IMG/VR virus record: IMGVR_UViG_3300046167_000270
Coordinates: 1 to 61,974 of that record
DNA length: 61,974 nt
DNA from: a virus
Direction: 5' to 3' (one strand)
Shown: in pieces, positions 1 to 6,880 of the stretch
Layout: each line of letters begins with the position of its first letter
How positions within the stretch are numbered: the stretch's first letter is position 1
The notes under the pieces: generated by a model
Database searches by the model: none
Told to the model about the DNA's origin: nothing
The model's input: the letters and a program-made list of their open reading frames with translations, nothing else
Position numbers and translations under genes: made by a program

Positions 1-154
1 ATACCCCCACAATTATATTTTGTATTTTGTTTACAAATCGCATTTTTGTTTTGCGGGTTGGCCGGCTTTTATAGTTTTGTTTTGCATACCTCAACGTTTT
101 CGATGCATTATTGTGTATTTATTTTGACGTTTTACTTTTTACTATTTATATACT
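1..154. other. non-coding divergent control region
   Basis: No ORF is supported here. The stretch is T-rich on the plus strand with a GC-rich patch (GCGGGTTGGCCGGC near 51-67). Joined to 61427-61619 it forms the spacer between the first leftward late gene and the first rightward early promoter, so it probably holds control signals or an origin. I see no confident iteron array. Confidence 0.5.
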
Positions 155-185
155 ACATACTTAATACGATGCGTCATAGATAATA
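155..185 (+). promoter_or_regulatory. promoter-like motif, copy 1
   Basis: The most divergent copy of the family. ACATACTTAATACGA is followed by nine bases and GATAATA, the same geometry as the eight other copies. It is the first plus-strand signal in the genome and sits 42 bases before the ATG at 228. A second copy lies at 61774-61804 in the right repeat. Confidence 0.65.
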
Positions 186-227
186 TAGTATAAACAATAA
201 AACAAATAACAAATTAAATAAATAACT

Positions 228-329
228 ATGAAACTATTAATAATAACTTTAACATCACTAATAACATTGATAACTTATAATGTAATTACTCACGGAATTA
301 TCACTTACATATCATTCAATGGAATTTAA
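228..329 (+). CDS. 33-residue hydrophobic peptide
   Basis: Small ORF beginning MKLLIITLTSLITL, almost entirely hydrophobic or polar-uncharged. It resembles a single membrane segment or uncleaved signal anchor. It follows promoter-like copy 1 and lies wholly inside the terminal repeat. No family is recognised. It is accepted as coding because its ATG is preceded by the A/T-rich leader typical of this region (AAATAAATAACTATG), which also precedes the ATGs at 467 and 870. Confidence 0.45.
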   Translation: MKLLIITLTSLITLITYNVITHGIITYISFNGI

Positions 330-399
330 AATGTAAATTACAGAGAATATGTGTAGTACTTCTCTAACTAAAATAACATACAAACAAAGTTACACTTTT

Positions 400-430
400 A
401 CAAACTAAATACGACAGCAACTGGATAATA
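400..430 (+). promoter_or_regulatory. promoter-like motif, copy 2
   Basis: ACAAACTAAATACGA (400-414), nine variable bases, GATAATA (424-430). It lies 36 bases upstream of the ATG at 467. Confidence 0.75.
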
Positions 431-466
431 ATAATAACTAAACTAAATAAATAAATAAATAAAACT

Positions 467-577
467 ATGAAAACTAATAAACTAACTACTAAAAGATTTG
501 TAATAAGAAAATCTTTACTCGGAAATAATACAGTAATCACTTTTACTAACAATAAAAGACGTCACTTTCACTTATGA
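467..577 (+). CDS. 36-residue basic peptide
   Basis: ORF starting MKTNKLTTKRFVIRK and ending in KRRHFHL; strongly basic. The start is supported by the upstream promoter-like motif and the AAATAAAACTATG leader. No family recognised; a small nucleic-acid-binding role is possible from charge alone. Confidence 0.4.
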   Translation: MKTNKLTTKRFVIRKSLLGNNTVITFTNNKRRHFHL

Positions 578-770
578 TCATGACGAAATTTATTCAACAT
601 TTCAAAAAAATTTGAAGAATGCCATGTTTCCAACAGTATAATCTTATACAAATAGTAATACTGTTCCAAAATTCTGCAGAGAATTAAGTGAAATATCTTA
701 AATAACTAAAGTCTTAGTTCGATAGTAATACTTAGAGACTATAAATATAACGACATATGACTCAGCACAT
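578..770. other. non-coding stretch with hairpins
   Basis: Only trivial ORFs occur here. Visible inverted repeats: AACAGTAT (632-639) pairs with ATACTGTT (658-665) around an 18-base loop; AATTCT/AGAATT near 671-686; AGTCT/AGACT around 700-740. The stretch precedes the tRNA-like minihelix at 771-815. It may be a leader RNA or small-RNA region. Confidence 0.4.
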
Positions 771-815
771 AGCCGAAATGGTTGGAAGTGAGATTCGATT
801 TCTCACTCGGTTACA
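771..815 (+). ncRNA. tRNA-like acceptor/T-arm minihelix
   Basis: AGCCGA (771-776) pairs with TCGGTT (807-812; one G-U). GTGAGA (788-793) pairs with TCTCAC (801-806) around the seven-base loop TTCGATT, a normal T-loop sequence. The two helices abut directly on the 3' side, as acceptor and T-arm do in tRNA. Only 11 bases (containing GGTTGGA, reminiscent of a D-loop) lie where D- and anticodon arms should be. It is followed by ACA, which is also the first three bases of the next promoter-like motif. This is either a tRNA relic or a tRNA-like structure. Confidence 0.35.
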
Positions 816-843
816 AACTAATTACGACAAAGTGTCGATAATA
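813..843 (+). promoter_or_regulatory. promoter-like motif, copy 3
   Basis: ACAAACTAATTACGA (813-827), nine bases, GATAATA (837-843), 26 bases before the ATG at 870. The spacer also forms a small CGACA/TGTCG hairpin (825-837). Confidence 0.72.
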
Positions 844-869
844 TAATAAACTAAATAAAATTAATAACT

Positions 870-1070
870 ATGTATAATCCAAATAATCCTTCAAACTGGT
901 CTTGGTCAAAAGCTTTTGACGAAATGGAAAAGACTGTAAATCAAGCTGAACTTACTCAGCAATGTATAAATCATGTTCTCAATTATCCTGGAGAAGCTAA
1001 CGGTGTCTTCATGACATTAAGTAAATCACAACAAGATGATGTTTATGAACTACTAAATGAAATATTATGA
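870..1070 (+). CDS. small hypothetical protein (66 aa)
   Basis: Starts MYNPNNPSNWSWSKAFDEME and is mostly helical, acidic and Gln/Glu-rich. It is the first gene of a tightly packed run: its TGA overlaps the next ATG (ATGAG at 1067). Transcription is likely from promoter-like copy 3. No family recognised. Confidence 0.6.
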   Translation: MYNPNNPSNWSWSKAFDEMEKTVNQAELTQQCINHVLNYPGEANGVFMTLSKSQQDDVYELLNEIL

Positions 1071-1285
1071 GTAATAATCTAAATACTACAATCGACAAAG
1101 TAGCAATGTCAGAATTTGACATGCACTACTATCAACTTGGTGATAACGAGAAAAAATGGTGTCACGATGAAATGATTAATAACAAAAAATGGTTAGCTCC
1201 ATTTTGGAAACAAGAAGGTTATCAAAGTGAAACTGATAAACTATGTGAAGAACTAGGAATTTTTAACTATAAAACTAATAAATAA
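1067..1285 (+). CDS. small hypothetical protein (72 aa)
   Basis: Charged protein with an aromatic patch (KKWCHDEMINNKKWLAPFWK, residues ~29-48). It overlaps the previous gene by four bases, implying translational coupling. Function unknown. Confidence 0.6.
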   Translation: MSNNLNTTIDKVAMSEFDMHYYQLGDNEKKWCHDEMINNKKWLAPFWKQEGYQSETDKLCEELGIFNYKTNK

Positions 1286-1298
1286 TAAATAAATAAAT

Positions 1299-1457
1299 AT
1301 GATAGATAACTATGAATTTGAAATATATTATGGTGAAATAGAAGAACCACTATATTTAACTAACGATAAAAACTATATTTGTGACGACATGAGAGATTTC
1401 ATGGAAGAACTAGGAATAATAATGGAAGAAGTAATATATAAAGTAGAAAAAATATGA
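1299..1457 (+). CDS. small acidic protein (52 aa)
   Basis: ORF MIDNYEFEIYYGEIEEPLYL..., very acidic, ending VEKI. The start follows an A-rich AATAAATAAATATG leader. Its stop overlaps the next start (ATGA at 1454). No family recognised; acidic phage peptides of this size are often inhibitors of host proteins, but nothing here proves that. Confidence 0.5.
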   Translation: MIDNYEFEIYYGEIEEPLYLTNDKNYICDDMRDFMEELGIIMEEVIYKVEKI

Positions 1458-1666
1458 ATAAACTAATAATAGCAGGTATGGTAGCGAGTGGATTACTCGG
1501 TTATAATATCAAAGAAGATGGAACTAAAGTAGAACAAGCTCTTGAAAATGTACAATATGTAAAAAGTTGGGTCTTAGAAGACTTAAACAGTGGAGTGATG
1601 GATAGTGTTTATGCAGAATATTATATAAACACTCTTGATGAAACTGAAAAACTATTAACAAACTAA
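1454..1666 (+). CDS. small protein with hydrophobic N-terminus (70 aa)
   Basis: The N-terminus (MNKLIIAGMVASGLLGYN) looks like a signal peptide or membrane anchor; the rest is acidic and helical. The stop codon is the TAA inside the promoter-like motif at 1658-1688. Confidence 0.55.
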   Translation: MNKLIIAGMVASGLLGYNIKEDGTKVEQALENVQYVKSWVLEDLNSGVMDSVYAEYYINTLDETEKLLTN

Positions 1667-1688
1667 ATACGACAACTAAAAGATAATA
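1658..1688 (+). promoter_or_regulatory. promoter-like motif, copy 4
   Basis: ACAAACTAAATACGA (1658-1672), nine bases, GATAATA (1682-1688). Only four bases separate GATAATA from the ATG at 1693, so a transcript starting at the usual distance from a -10 box would be nearly leaderless. It supplies the stop codon of the upstream gene. Confidence 0.78.
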
Positions 1689-1692
1689 CAAT

Positions 1693-1941
1693 ATGAAATA
1701 TATACAAACAGATAACTTAACAGTAATTAACTACGGTGATGGTAGTGGTAAACTACTAATCTACAACAAACATAAGTCTCCTTATGGTTGGTCACCACGT
1801 AGTCTTATTGTATCTCTTTTCGGTAAACAACTCAAAGAAATTACGTACAACTATGTACAAAAAGAAGTAGACAAAGTGTATTCTACTTTCAACTATGATG
1901 AAATACACGAACTAATAACTAAAATAAACAACAATGATTAA
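1693..1941 (+). CDS. small hypothetical protein (82 aa)
   Basis: Beta-rich start (MKYIQTDNLTVINYGDGSGK) and helical C-terminus. Starts four bases after a promoter-like motif and overlaps the following membrane peptide. No family recognised. Confidence 0.6.
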   Translation: MKYIQTDNLTVINYGDGSGKLLIYNKHKSPYGWSPRSLIVSLFGKQLKEITYNYVQKEVDKVYSTFNYDEIHELITKINNND

Positions 1942-2098
1942 AGCAATTAAACTAATAGCGATCAAAGCGGTCGAAGAAAAAATGTTGAAAATATATGCTA
2001 CTATTATGACTACTGTATTCTTAGCAATATGGATACCAACAATGGCTATAGTATTAAAAGATATATTCATGCAAGTAATTTTACCAATATTTAAATAA
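1934..2098 (+). CDS. small membrane protein (54 aa)
   Basis: ORF MIKAIKLIAIKAVEEKMLK followed by a hydrophobic segment (IYATIMTTVFLAIWIPTMAI, residues ~20-39): a basic amphipathic N-terminus, then one transmembrane helix. It overlaps the gene before and is followed one base later by the next gene. It may act on the host membrane early in infection. Confidence 0.5.
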   Translation: MIKAIKLIAIKAVEEKMLKIYATIMTTVFLAIWIPTMAIVLKDIFMQVILPIFK

Positions 2099-2099
2099 T

Positions 2100-2315
2100 A
2101 TGAAGCTAACTAACGAAGAAAAAGACGAGATTACTTGGAGAGTAGTTGACTCACTATACGAAAAACTAGCTAATGAATTAGAATATGAACTACAAGAACA
2201 TGAAAACTTTCCAGAAACTAATGATGCTTATATGAATTTATTCAATGAAATGACAATAAAAATAGTAAAATATATGAGAAGTGAACTATTTTCTCCGGAA
2301 CAAGTGAGGATTTAG
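2100..2315 (+). CDS. small acidic helical protein (71 aa)
   Basis: MKLTNEEKDEITWRVVDSLY... is almost all helix-forming and rich in Glu. It sits one base after the preceding stop. No family recognised. Confidence 0.55.
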   Translation: MKLTNEEKDEITWRVVDSLYEKLANELEYELQEHENFPETNDAYMNLFNEMTIKIVKYMRSELFSPEQVRI

Positions 2316-2335
2316 AACTTTATAAAAGATAAAAT

Positions 2336-2506
2336 ATGACAGAACAACAAGCAATTGAAGCAATCGCTAATGATATACAGGATGGTATCTACGGTTGGAC
2401 ACAGAAATGTGGAACAGAGTGGCAGAAGTGGACATACTCACTAATGCAAGCAAGAAAAATATATGAAGGTGAACTAATAATAGATTTAGAAAATGGCAGT
2501 AATTAA
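2336..2506 (+). CDS. small Trp-rich protein (56 aa)
   Basis: MTEQQAIEAIANDIQDGIYG followed by WTQKCGTEWQKWTYSLMQAR; three Trp lie in the middle third. It overlaps the next gene by 14 bases. Function unknown. Confidence 0.45.
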   Translation: MTEQQAIEAIANDIQDGIYGWTQKCGTEWQKWTYSLMQARKIYEGELIIDLENGSN

Positions 2507-2717
2507 TAGAGGACACGAGTGGGATGCTTTAGACAATATCACTACTAGTGAGTTTGAAGATTCAAAAACATTAAAAGCAATAATGTTCTTAATGATACAA
2601 GAAAATGTAAGAAAAATACCTAACGATCAAGAATTAGGTAGAGAAATAAGAAAAATAGTAAATAATTTTGAAAAAGATGTTAATTCTTCAGAGTATAAAG
2701 ATCTAATGACAAACTAA
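2493..2717 (+). CDS. small hypothetical protein (74 aa)
   Basis: Charged, helical protein beginning MAVINRGHEWDALDN. Its TAA stop is the one inside the next promoter-like motif (2709-2739). No family recognised. Confidence 0.55.
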   Translation: MAVINRGHEWDALDNITTSEFEDSKTLKAIMFLMIQENVRKIPNDQELGREIRKIVNNFEKDVNSSEYKDLMTN

Positions 2718-2739
2718 ATACGATAACTAAAAGATAATA
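2709..2739 (+). promoter_or_regulatory. promoter-like motif, copy 5
   Basis: ACAAACTAAATACGA (2709-2723), nine bases, GATAATA (2733-2739), four bases before the ATG at 2744; overlaps the end of the upstream gene. Confidence 0.78.
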
Positions 2740-2743
2740 ATAT

Positions 2744-2887
2744 ATGAAAACAATTAAATTTTACCCAAGCGACAGATCACTAATCAGATTAGACGGTCAA
2801 ATGCTAAAAGGCTACACTATTAATAATATACCAGACGAATATACAAGCTGGTTTAACTACAAAGGTCTTACTTACATAACAAGTTGA
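2744..2887 (+). CDS. small hypothetical protein (47 aa)
   Basis: ORF MKTIKFYPSDRSLIRLDGQM and onward to TYITS: alternating hydrophobic and polar residues suggest a small beta-rich fold. It is placed by the promoter-like motif four bases upstream. Confidence 0.5.
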   Translation: MKTIKFYPSDRSLIRLDGQMLKGYTINNIPDEYTSWFNYKGLTYITS

Positions 2888-2897
2888 CAAACAACTG

Positions 2898-2985
2898 ACG
2901 AAATGTAGTGAACTGGTGAGGGATCGTTATGAACTCAGGATGTACTACAATAGCTCATACTTAACCGGTATGGGCTTTTCGTGGT
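2898..2985 (+). ncRNA. structured 5' RNA element, copy A
   Basis: Three-way-junction-like fold. P1 ACGAAA (2898-2903) with TTTCGT (2977-2982). P2 TGTAGT (2904-2909) with ACTACA (2944-2949). P3 AGCTCATAC (2952-2960) with GTATGGGCT (2968-2976). P3 and P1 abut, and the ATG of the next gene is three bases after P1. Two further copies (5345-5415, 7109-7175) keep the architecture with compensatory changes. P3 plus the T-run could also act as a weak terminator. Confidence 0.7.
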
Positions 2986-3429
2986 ATGAAATGTAACCAC
3001 AATATTCCACAAGCAAGATTAGATCTCGGATATACTGTCTGTGTCGAGTGTTCAACTGAAGAAAAACTCGGTTGTATTGACACTATCAACCATAAAACTG
3101 GCAATACTGTTCAAGTAATGTCACGTGAAGATGCAGACAAAGCTAGTAAATTAACAAAACGAGCAGGTTTTGGTATACTAAGATCTATGTCTGGTGGTTC
3201 AAGTCAACGTAAAACTAAATATAAATACGATGGATGCTCAACTACTTATGTAGGTAACGACGTTATGTTCGAGCAAGTAGGTAAAACTTACATCGATTTC
3301 TTAGATGTTGACAAAGAAATTGCAGAGCGCTATCTCGATCGAGCGCTAAACAATCTAGAAATATCTCAATTACAATATAATAAGATAAAACTACTTTGTA
3401 ACAGACTAAATACGATCACTATTAGATAA
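2986..3429 (+). CDS. putative zinc-finger protein (147 aa)
   Basis: The N-terminus carries a CxH...CxxC pattern (MKCNH, then CVEC at residues ~19-22), suggesting one zinc-binding site. A basic middle (KLTKRAGFGILR, SSQRKTKYKY) and helical C-terminus follow. The start is fixed by the structured RNA ending at 2982. The last codons (LNTITIR-stop) are written by the promoter-like motif at 3401-3431. Probably a nucleic-acid or RNA-polymerase-binding protein; family not identified. Confidence 0.65.
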   Translation: MKCNHNIPQARLDLGYTVCVECSTEEKLGCIDTINHKTGNTVQVMSREDADKASKLTKRAGFGILRSMSGGSSQRKTKYKYDGCSTTYVGNDVMFEQVGKTYIDFLDVDKEIAERYLDRALNNLEISQLQYNKIKLLCNRLNTITIR

Positions 3430-3431
3430 TA
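3401..3431 (+). promoter_or_regulatory. promoter-like motif, copy 6
   Basis: ACAGACTAAATACGA (3401-3415), nine bases, GATAATA (3425-3431), lying inside the 3' end of the upstream coding sequence; that gene's stop is the TAA of GATAATA. The next ATG is at 3445. Confidence 0.76.
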
Positions 3432-3444
3432 TATTAAATAATAT

Positions 3445-3603
3445 ATGAATAAAATAACAAAACAACTCGAAAACTTGTATTCTTGGACAAAATTCTATCA
3501 AGATCGAGGTAATAAAGAACAAATAAGAAAGTGTCAAACTGAAATCGCACAGTTAAAACAAGCGTTTAATCAACTAAAATCTAACAAAAATGGCAAAAAA
3601 TAG
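3445..3603 (+). CDS. small coiled-coil protein (52 aa)
   Basis: MNKITKQLENLYSWTKFYQD and a Gln/Lys-rich helical remainder with heptad-like spacing. It overlaps the next gene by 14 bases. Function unknown. Confidence 0.5.
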   Translation: MNKITKQLENLYSWTKFYQDRGNKEQIRKCQTEIAQLKQAFNQLKSNKNGKK

Positions 3604-3985
3604 AACGCTAAACGAAATTAGACAATCAAAAGAGTATCAAACAGCTAGAGAAACAGTAGGTAAATACGAAGATTGTACAGGTGACGTTAAAACTGGCCAC
3701 GCTGCTGTAGCTTTAAAAGAATTAAAAGGTGAAAACTTTTATAAAAATCCTTTTTCTCATGCAGATGTAGACAAAACTGTTGAAACAATAGTAGAAAAGC
3801 TAGATGGTCACATGTATGACTTAATATTTCAAGCAGTTTGTGATGAAATGAATAATCACTATGTGTTTGACTCAACAGAATACTTAACTCAAGCAGGTTT
3901 AGAACTATTTGAAGACGAATGGTTCGAGTTTTATCATGAAAATCATGGTAAAATAATTCATAAACTACTAAAAAACTTAAAATAA
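3590..3985 (+). CDS. hypothetical protein (131 aa)
   Basis: Helical, acidic C-terminal half with many aromatic residues (FEDEWFEFYHENHG, ~residues 106-119). The stop overlaps the next ATG by one base (TAATG). No family recognised. Confidence 0.6.
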   Translation: MAKNRTLNEIRQSKEYQTARETVGKYEDCTGDVKTGHAAVALKELKGENFYKNPFSHADVDKTVETIVEKLDGHMYDLIFQAVCDEMNNHYVFDSTEYLTQAGLELFEDEWFEFYHENHGKIIHKLLKNLK

Positions 3986-4191
3986 TGAAAAAATTTAACG
4001 GAATGGAGTCAAAACTTATAATTGACGCACTTGACTACTACATAACACAAGTAGAAAAAGATATATTAGAATTAGAAAAAGACGGTAAAAGATCTATATT
4101 TGCACCAGGTTTTTACACTAATATATCAAATGACTTAAAATATAAAGTAAAGTCTATGACTAAAAAAGAAAAATATTTAATTACAGACTAA
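3985..4191 (+). CDS. small hypothetical protein (68 aa)
   Basis: Begins MKKFNGMESKLIIDALDYYI; helical with a long charged stretch. Its TAA stop lies inside the next promoter-like motif. Translationally coupled to the preceding gene. Confidence 0.55.
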   Translation: MKKFNGMESKLIIDALDYYITQVEKDILELEKDGKRSIFAPGFYTNISNDLKYKVKSMTKKEKYLITD

Positions 4192-4213
4192 ATACGAACA
4201 CTAAAAGATAATA
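4183..4213 (+). promoter_or_regulatory. promoter-like motif, copy 7
   Basis: ACAGACTAAATACGA (4183-4197), nine bases, GATAATA (4207-4213), five bases before the ATG at 4219; supplies the stop of the gene before. Confidence 0.78.
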
Positions 4214-4218
4214 TAAAT

Positions 4219-4440
4219 ATGTTATACGATAAATTAAAACCACATATCAAAGATAAGTTGAAAGAAAATGCTGAAGAGTATAAATCTGTACAATGGCTAT
4301 TTGATAAACTAAAACAAAAAGACAATTATTCTGAATTAACTATTGACGACATAAGATCTCTCTGTACATTTGGCGATGTATGGTATCATGATCTTACTCA
4401 GTCACAGATTATATGGGGTGAATGGCTAATAAATAAATAA
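4219..4440 (+). CDS. small hypothetical protein (73 aa)
   Basis: MLYDKLKPHIKDKLKENAEE... is helical at the N-terminus, then Trp/Asp-rich (WYHDLTQSQIIWGEWL). It starts directly after a promoter-like motif. No family recognised. Confidence 0.55.
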   Translation: MLYDKLKPHIKDKLKENAEEYKSVQWLFDKLKQKDNYSELTIDDIRSLCTFGDVWYHDLTQSQIIWGEWLINK

Positions 4441-4442
4441 AT

Positions 4443-4796
4443 ATGAACGAAGAAAAACTAGCAATAGAAACATTAAAAGCACTAGGTGCTAAAGATACAT
4501 CAAGTCCATCTCAAGTAAAAAGAGGTACAACTTGCTTTACATTACCTACAGGTACGTGTATATCTGAACACAGAACAGGTTATATTAGAAAAAATCTACT
4601 AAACAAAAATGGTAGTATTTACACCTGTTATCAACTAAATCCGCAATATAAATCTGCTCACAAAGTAATATCAAGAGAAGGTAAACTATACGAGTGGGAA
4701 CATAATAAAAGAATGTTGATAAATAATAGAGCTGAAAGACTAAAGAGACTTGTATTATATGCAATTAAAGATATAAATCAAGCAAATGGAGAATGA
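4443..4796 (+). CDS. hypothetical protein (117 aa)
   Basis: Mixed alpha/beta protein with a TCFTLPTGTCISEHRTGYIR segment (~residues 30-49) and a basic helical C-terminus (NNRAERLKRL). It follows the previous gene by two bases and overlaps the membrane peptide after it. Not recognised. Confidence 0.6.
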   Translation: MNEEKLAIETLKALGAKDTSSPSQVKRGTTCFTLPTGTCISEHRTGYIRKNLLNKNGSIYTCYQLNPQYKSAHKVISREGKLYEWEHNKRMLINNRAERLKRLVLYAIKDINQANGE

Positions 4797-4875
4797 TGAA
4801 CGAGACTTAGCGTTAATACTATTTGCATTAGCGCTAATATTTTACATAACTATGCTAACTATAAAATTAATTTAA
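4786..4875 (+). CDS. 29-residue membrane peptide
   Basis: MENDERDL then ALILFALALIFYITMLTIKLI: a charged head followed by one clear transmembrane helix. It is nested between 4443-4796 and 4877-5326 with a ten-base overlap, the spacing expected of a real gene in this block. Confidence 0.5.
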   Translation: MENDERDLALILFALALIFYITMLTIKLI

Positions 4876-4876
4876 A

Positions 4877-5326
4877 ATGGAATCAAAAGAACCAACACAA
4901 GAAAAAATAATAGAAGCTGTAAAAAAGTATTACGGCTTAAAAATAGATGAAAACGCTTATCAAAGCGCTGATGTATATGCTTACGAAGAAACAACTGCAG
5001 ATGGATATTCTGTATATGTTGTAACTAATGATATGAATAGTGTATGTATAAACGAAGATGTATATTATTATGAATCTGACATACCTGAAGCTATTATGGA
5101 ACAAATAAATTATTCTAATGGCGAATGCGTGCTATATGCAGATCAATACTTTCTAGATGATATATACTTTGATGATGTATTACTAGAAGCATTTCAAGAC
5201 ATAGCAGATAAGATATATGACGAAATTATGAATGAAGACAGTGATTACAACTTTGACATGGCAGAACTGCAATGGCTAAAAGAAGAATTTACTGAATCAG
5301 AAGAGATTAATCAGACTGTTAGTTAG
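4877..5326 (+). CDS. strongly acidic hypothetical protein (149 aa)
   Basis: Very Asp/Glu/Tyr-rich throughout (ENAYQSADVYAYEETTADGY near residues 25-44). Starts one base after the previous stop. Such charge can mimic DNA, but no fold is recognised. Followed by the second structured RNA element. Confidence 0.6.
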   Translation: MESKEPTQEKIIEAVKKYYGLKIDENAYQSADVYAYEETTADGYSVYVVTNDMNSVCINEDVYYYESDIPEAIMEQINYSNGECVLYADQYFLDDIYFDDVLLEAFQDIADKIYDEIMNEDSDYNFDMAELQWLKEEFTESEEINQTVS

Positions 5327-5344
5327 TTAATAGTAGTTTAGTTT

Positions 5345-5415
5345 CCACGAAATATATAAAGCGACCAGTGATCTTTTGATCGGCTCGTACCGTAAATGGT
5401 ACGGGCTTTTCGTGG
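5345..5415 (+). ncRNA. structured 5' RNA element, copy B
   Basis: P1 CCACGAAA (5345-5352) with TTTCGTGG (5408-5415), eight perfect pairs. A small GATC/GATC hairpin (5370-5373, 5378-5381). P3 GCTCGTACC (5383-5391) with GGTACGGGC (5398-5406). P3's lower part (GCTC/GGGC, one U-G) matches copies A and C while its upper pairs differ but still match each other. The downstream ATG (5417) begins one base after P1. Confidence 0.72.
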
Positions 5416-5416
5416 T

Positions 5417-5632
5417 ATGAATAATATAAATATGATGAAAGCGTTTATGTTGCTAGGAGATCTATCAACTAAACAAGGTGAAGAACTGTCAGACATGGCA
5501 GTGAAATACCAAGAAAGAATAGCTTTTGCTACAATGAGAGCTAGCATACCTGATTGGCAACCACCAAGTAACTGGGATGAGTTAAGTAATGCAGAAAAAC
5601 ATAAAAGACTTAAAAAGTTACAATCAGTATAA
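5417..5632 (+). CDS. small hypothetical protein (71 aa)
   Basis: Start chosen at 5417 (MNNINMMKAFMLLGDLSTKQ) because the in-frame ATG at 5396 lies inside the P3 hairpin of the structured RNA; 5432 is another possible start. Helical, with basic C-terminus (EKHKRLKKLQSV). Not recognised. Confidence 0.6.
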   Translation: MNNINMMKAFMLLGDLSTKQGEELSDMAVKYQERIAFATMRASIPDWQPPSNWDELSNAEKHKRLKKLQSV

Positions 5633-5633
5633 T

Positions 5634-5664
5634 ACAAACTAAATACGATAACTAATGGATAATA
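5634..5664 (+). promoter_or_regulatory. promoter-like motif, copy 8
   Basis: ACAAACTAAATACGA (5634-5648), nine bases, GATAATA (5658-5664), five bases before the ATG at 5670. It argues against the in-frame ATG at 5655, which would lie inside the motif. Confidence 0.78.
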
Positions 5665-5669
5665 TTAAT

Positions 5670-5987
5670 ATGAAAGAAGATGCAATTGAAAAATTAGCTC
5701 AACTGTTATTTGATAAAATAATGGAAAAGCAAGAAGAAGCAGACTTAGAGTATGCTGATCAAATTACAAAACTAGTTAATCAAGGCTACACTATATCTGA
5801 TATTACAAGTAATAAAACAGATGAACTAGGCTTAAATGCTGAAGAAAGACTTGTAGGTGAATTAGCTAGGCTGCAAACTATTATGATGATCTTTGAAGAC
5901 AAAGAAGAATATGAAAAAGCAGCAATGATACAAAAGAAAATAGAAAAAATAAATATTAAATTAAATCATGGAAGTGGAAAATATTAA
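5670..5987 (+). CDS. UVR-motif-like helical protein (105 aa)
   Basis: Start at 5670 (MKEDAIEKLAQLLFDKIMEK) is preferred over 5655 because of the overlapping promoter-like motif. The C-terminal segment (FEDKEEYEKAAMIQKKIEKI) resembles the UVR helical hairpin of UvrB/UvrC, a short protein-interaction motif. That resemblance is weak evidence for a repair role. It overlaps the start of the ligase gene by 20 bases. Confidence 0.55.
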   Translation: MKEDAIEKLAQLLFDKIMEKQEEADLEYADQITKLVNQGYTISDITSNKTDELGLNAEERLVGELARLQTIMMIFEDKEEYEKAAMIQKKIEKINIKLNHGSGKY

Positions 5988-6822
5988 AGCAATGCTTGCT
6001 CACAAATACAATGAGGACAAAGCAGATTACCCCGCGTTCATACAACCAAAACTAGATGGCGTACGCTGTCTATTTACTGCCAAAGGCGCGTTCTCTCGTG
6101 CTAATAATCAGTTTATGAATGTAGATCACATAACTAAAGATTTAAAGCCTGTATTCGACAGATACCCTACTTTAATTCTTGATGGCGAACTATATAATCA
6201 CGGTCTAAAAGATGACTTTGAAAAGATTATATCTCTTGTAAAGAAGAAAAAACCAACAGATGCTGACAAAGCAGAAGCTGCAGAACTAGTACAATATCAT
6301 ATATATGATGTAGCTAGTTTTCCTCATGCTACTTATACTTGGCGTATGAATTTTATAAATACTCTTAATCATTCAGCTATGTTTAGAACTAGCAATTGCT
6401 TGTGTATAAGTGATACTCAAGTTGTATTAGACTTTGATGAAGCTCTTAAAATGCATAAGAAAAACCTTAAACTAGGTTATGAAGGCAGTATATACAGATC
6501 TATGGAAGGTAAATACAAAGGTACTAGATCATGGGATCTTATGAAGTTCAAAGACTTTCACGATGCAGAAGCTACAATAATTGACTTTGTTGCAGGTAAA
6601 GGTAAAAGAACAGGTACACTAGGTAAATTTATAATGCAAGATCACGAAGGTGTTGTATTCGGTTGTCCTCCAGGTAAAGGTTACAACTATGATGACCTTG
6701 CTGAAATGCTAGAAAATGCTGCACAATATATAGGTCAATGGGCTACATTTACATACTTCGAGCGTACAAAAGCTGGAAGCTACAGACATCCACATTACAA
6801 ATGCTTACGTAATTATGAATGA
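5968..6822 (+). CDS. ATP-dependent DNA ligase
   Basis: Seals nicks in phage DNA. The nucleotidyltransferase motifs are visible: motif I KLDGVR at residues 28-33 (K28 is the predicted adenylated lysine), motif III-like LDGELYNHG (~70), motif IV EGSIYR (~173) and motif V LMKFK (~190). At 284 residues it is a minimal phage-type ligase with a short C-terminal OB-like domain. It lies in an overlapping gene string and ends inside the next tiny ORF. Substrate preference is inferred from the family. Confidence 0.9.
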   Translation: MEVENIKAMLAHKYNEDKADYPAFIQPKLDGVRCLFTAKGAFSRANNQFMNVDHITKDLKPVFDRYPTLILDGELYNHGLKDDFEKIISLVKKKKPTDADKAEAAELVQYHIYDVASFPHATYTWRMNFINTLNHSAMFRTSNCLCISDTQVVLDFDEALKMHKKNLKLGYEGSIYRSMEGKYKGTRSWDLMKFKDFHDAEATIIDFVAGKGKRTGTLGKFIMQDHEGVVFGCPPGKGYNYDDLAEMLENAAQYIGQWATFTYFERTKAGSYRHPHYKCLRNYE

Positions 6823-6880
6823 AGAAAAAGATGAATTAGCAGAAAGATATTTTGCTATAATAGAAGAAATGATAAAATAA
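6815..6880 (+). CDS. 21-residue acidic peptide
   Basis: MNEEKDELAERYFAIIEEMI plus K. It overlaps the ligase by eight bases, and its stop overlaps the next ATG by one base (TAATG). The tight tiling suggests it is translated, but its size makes that uncertain. Confidence 0.35.
   Translation: MNEEKDELAERYFAIIEEMIK

Larger units (their letters stand above)
1..348. repeat. terminal direct repeat, left copy
   Basis: Positions 1-348 recur at 61620-61967. The only internal difference is G at 102 versus A at 61721. After 348 the right copy has two extra bases (TC) and then rejoins the left sequence for its last five bases. The repeat carries the boundary between leftward late genes and rightward early genes, one promoter-like motif and one tiny ORF. 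It fits a direct terminal repeat or the overlap of a circular or permuted assembly; the sequence alone cannot separate these. Confidence 0.95.

Noticed and set aside
364-552. 62-residue minus-strand ORF in the early region
   Set aside because: Opposite to all neighbours, low-complexity Leu/Phe/Ile/Val from AT-rich DNA, and overlapped by the better-placed plus-strand ORF at 467-577.
5396-5416. Upstream in-frame ATG for the 5417 gene
   Set aside because: Lies in the P3 stem of the structured RNA; homologous copies at 2986 and 7178 start at the base following the element.
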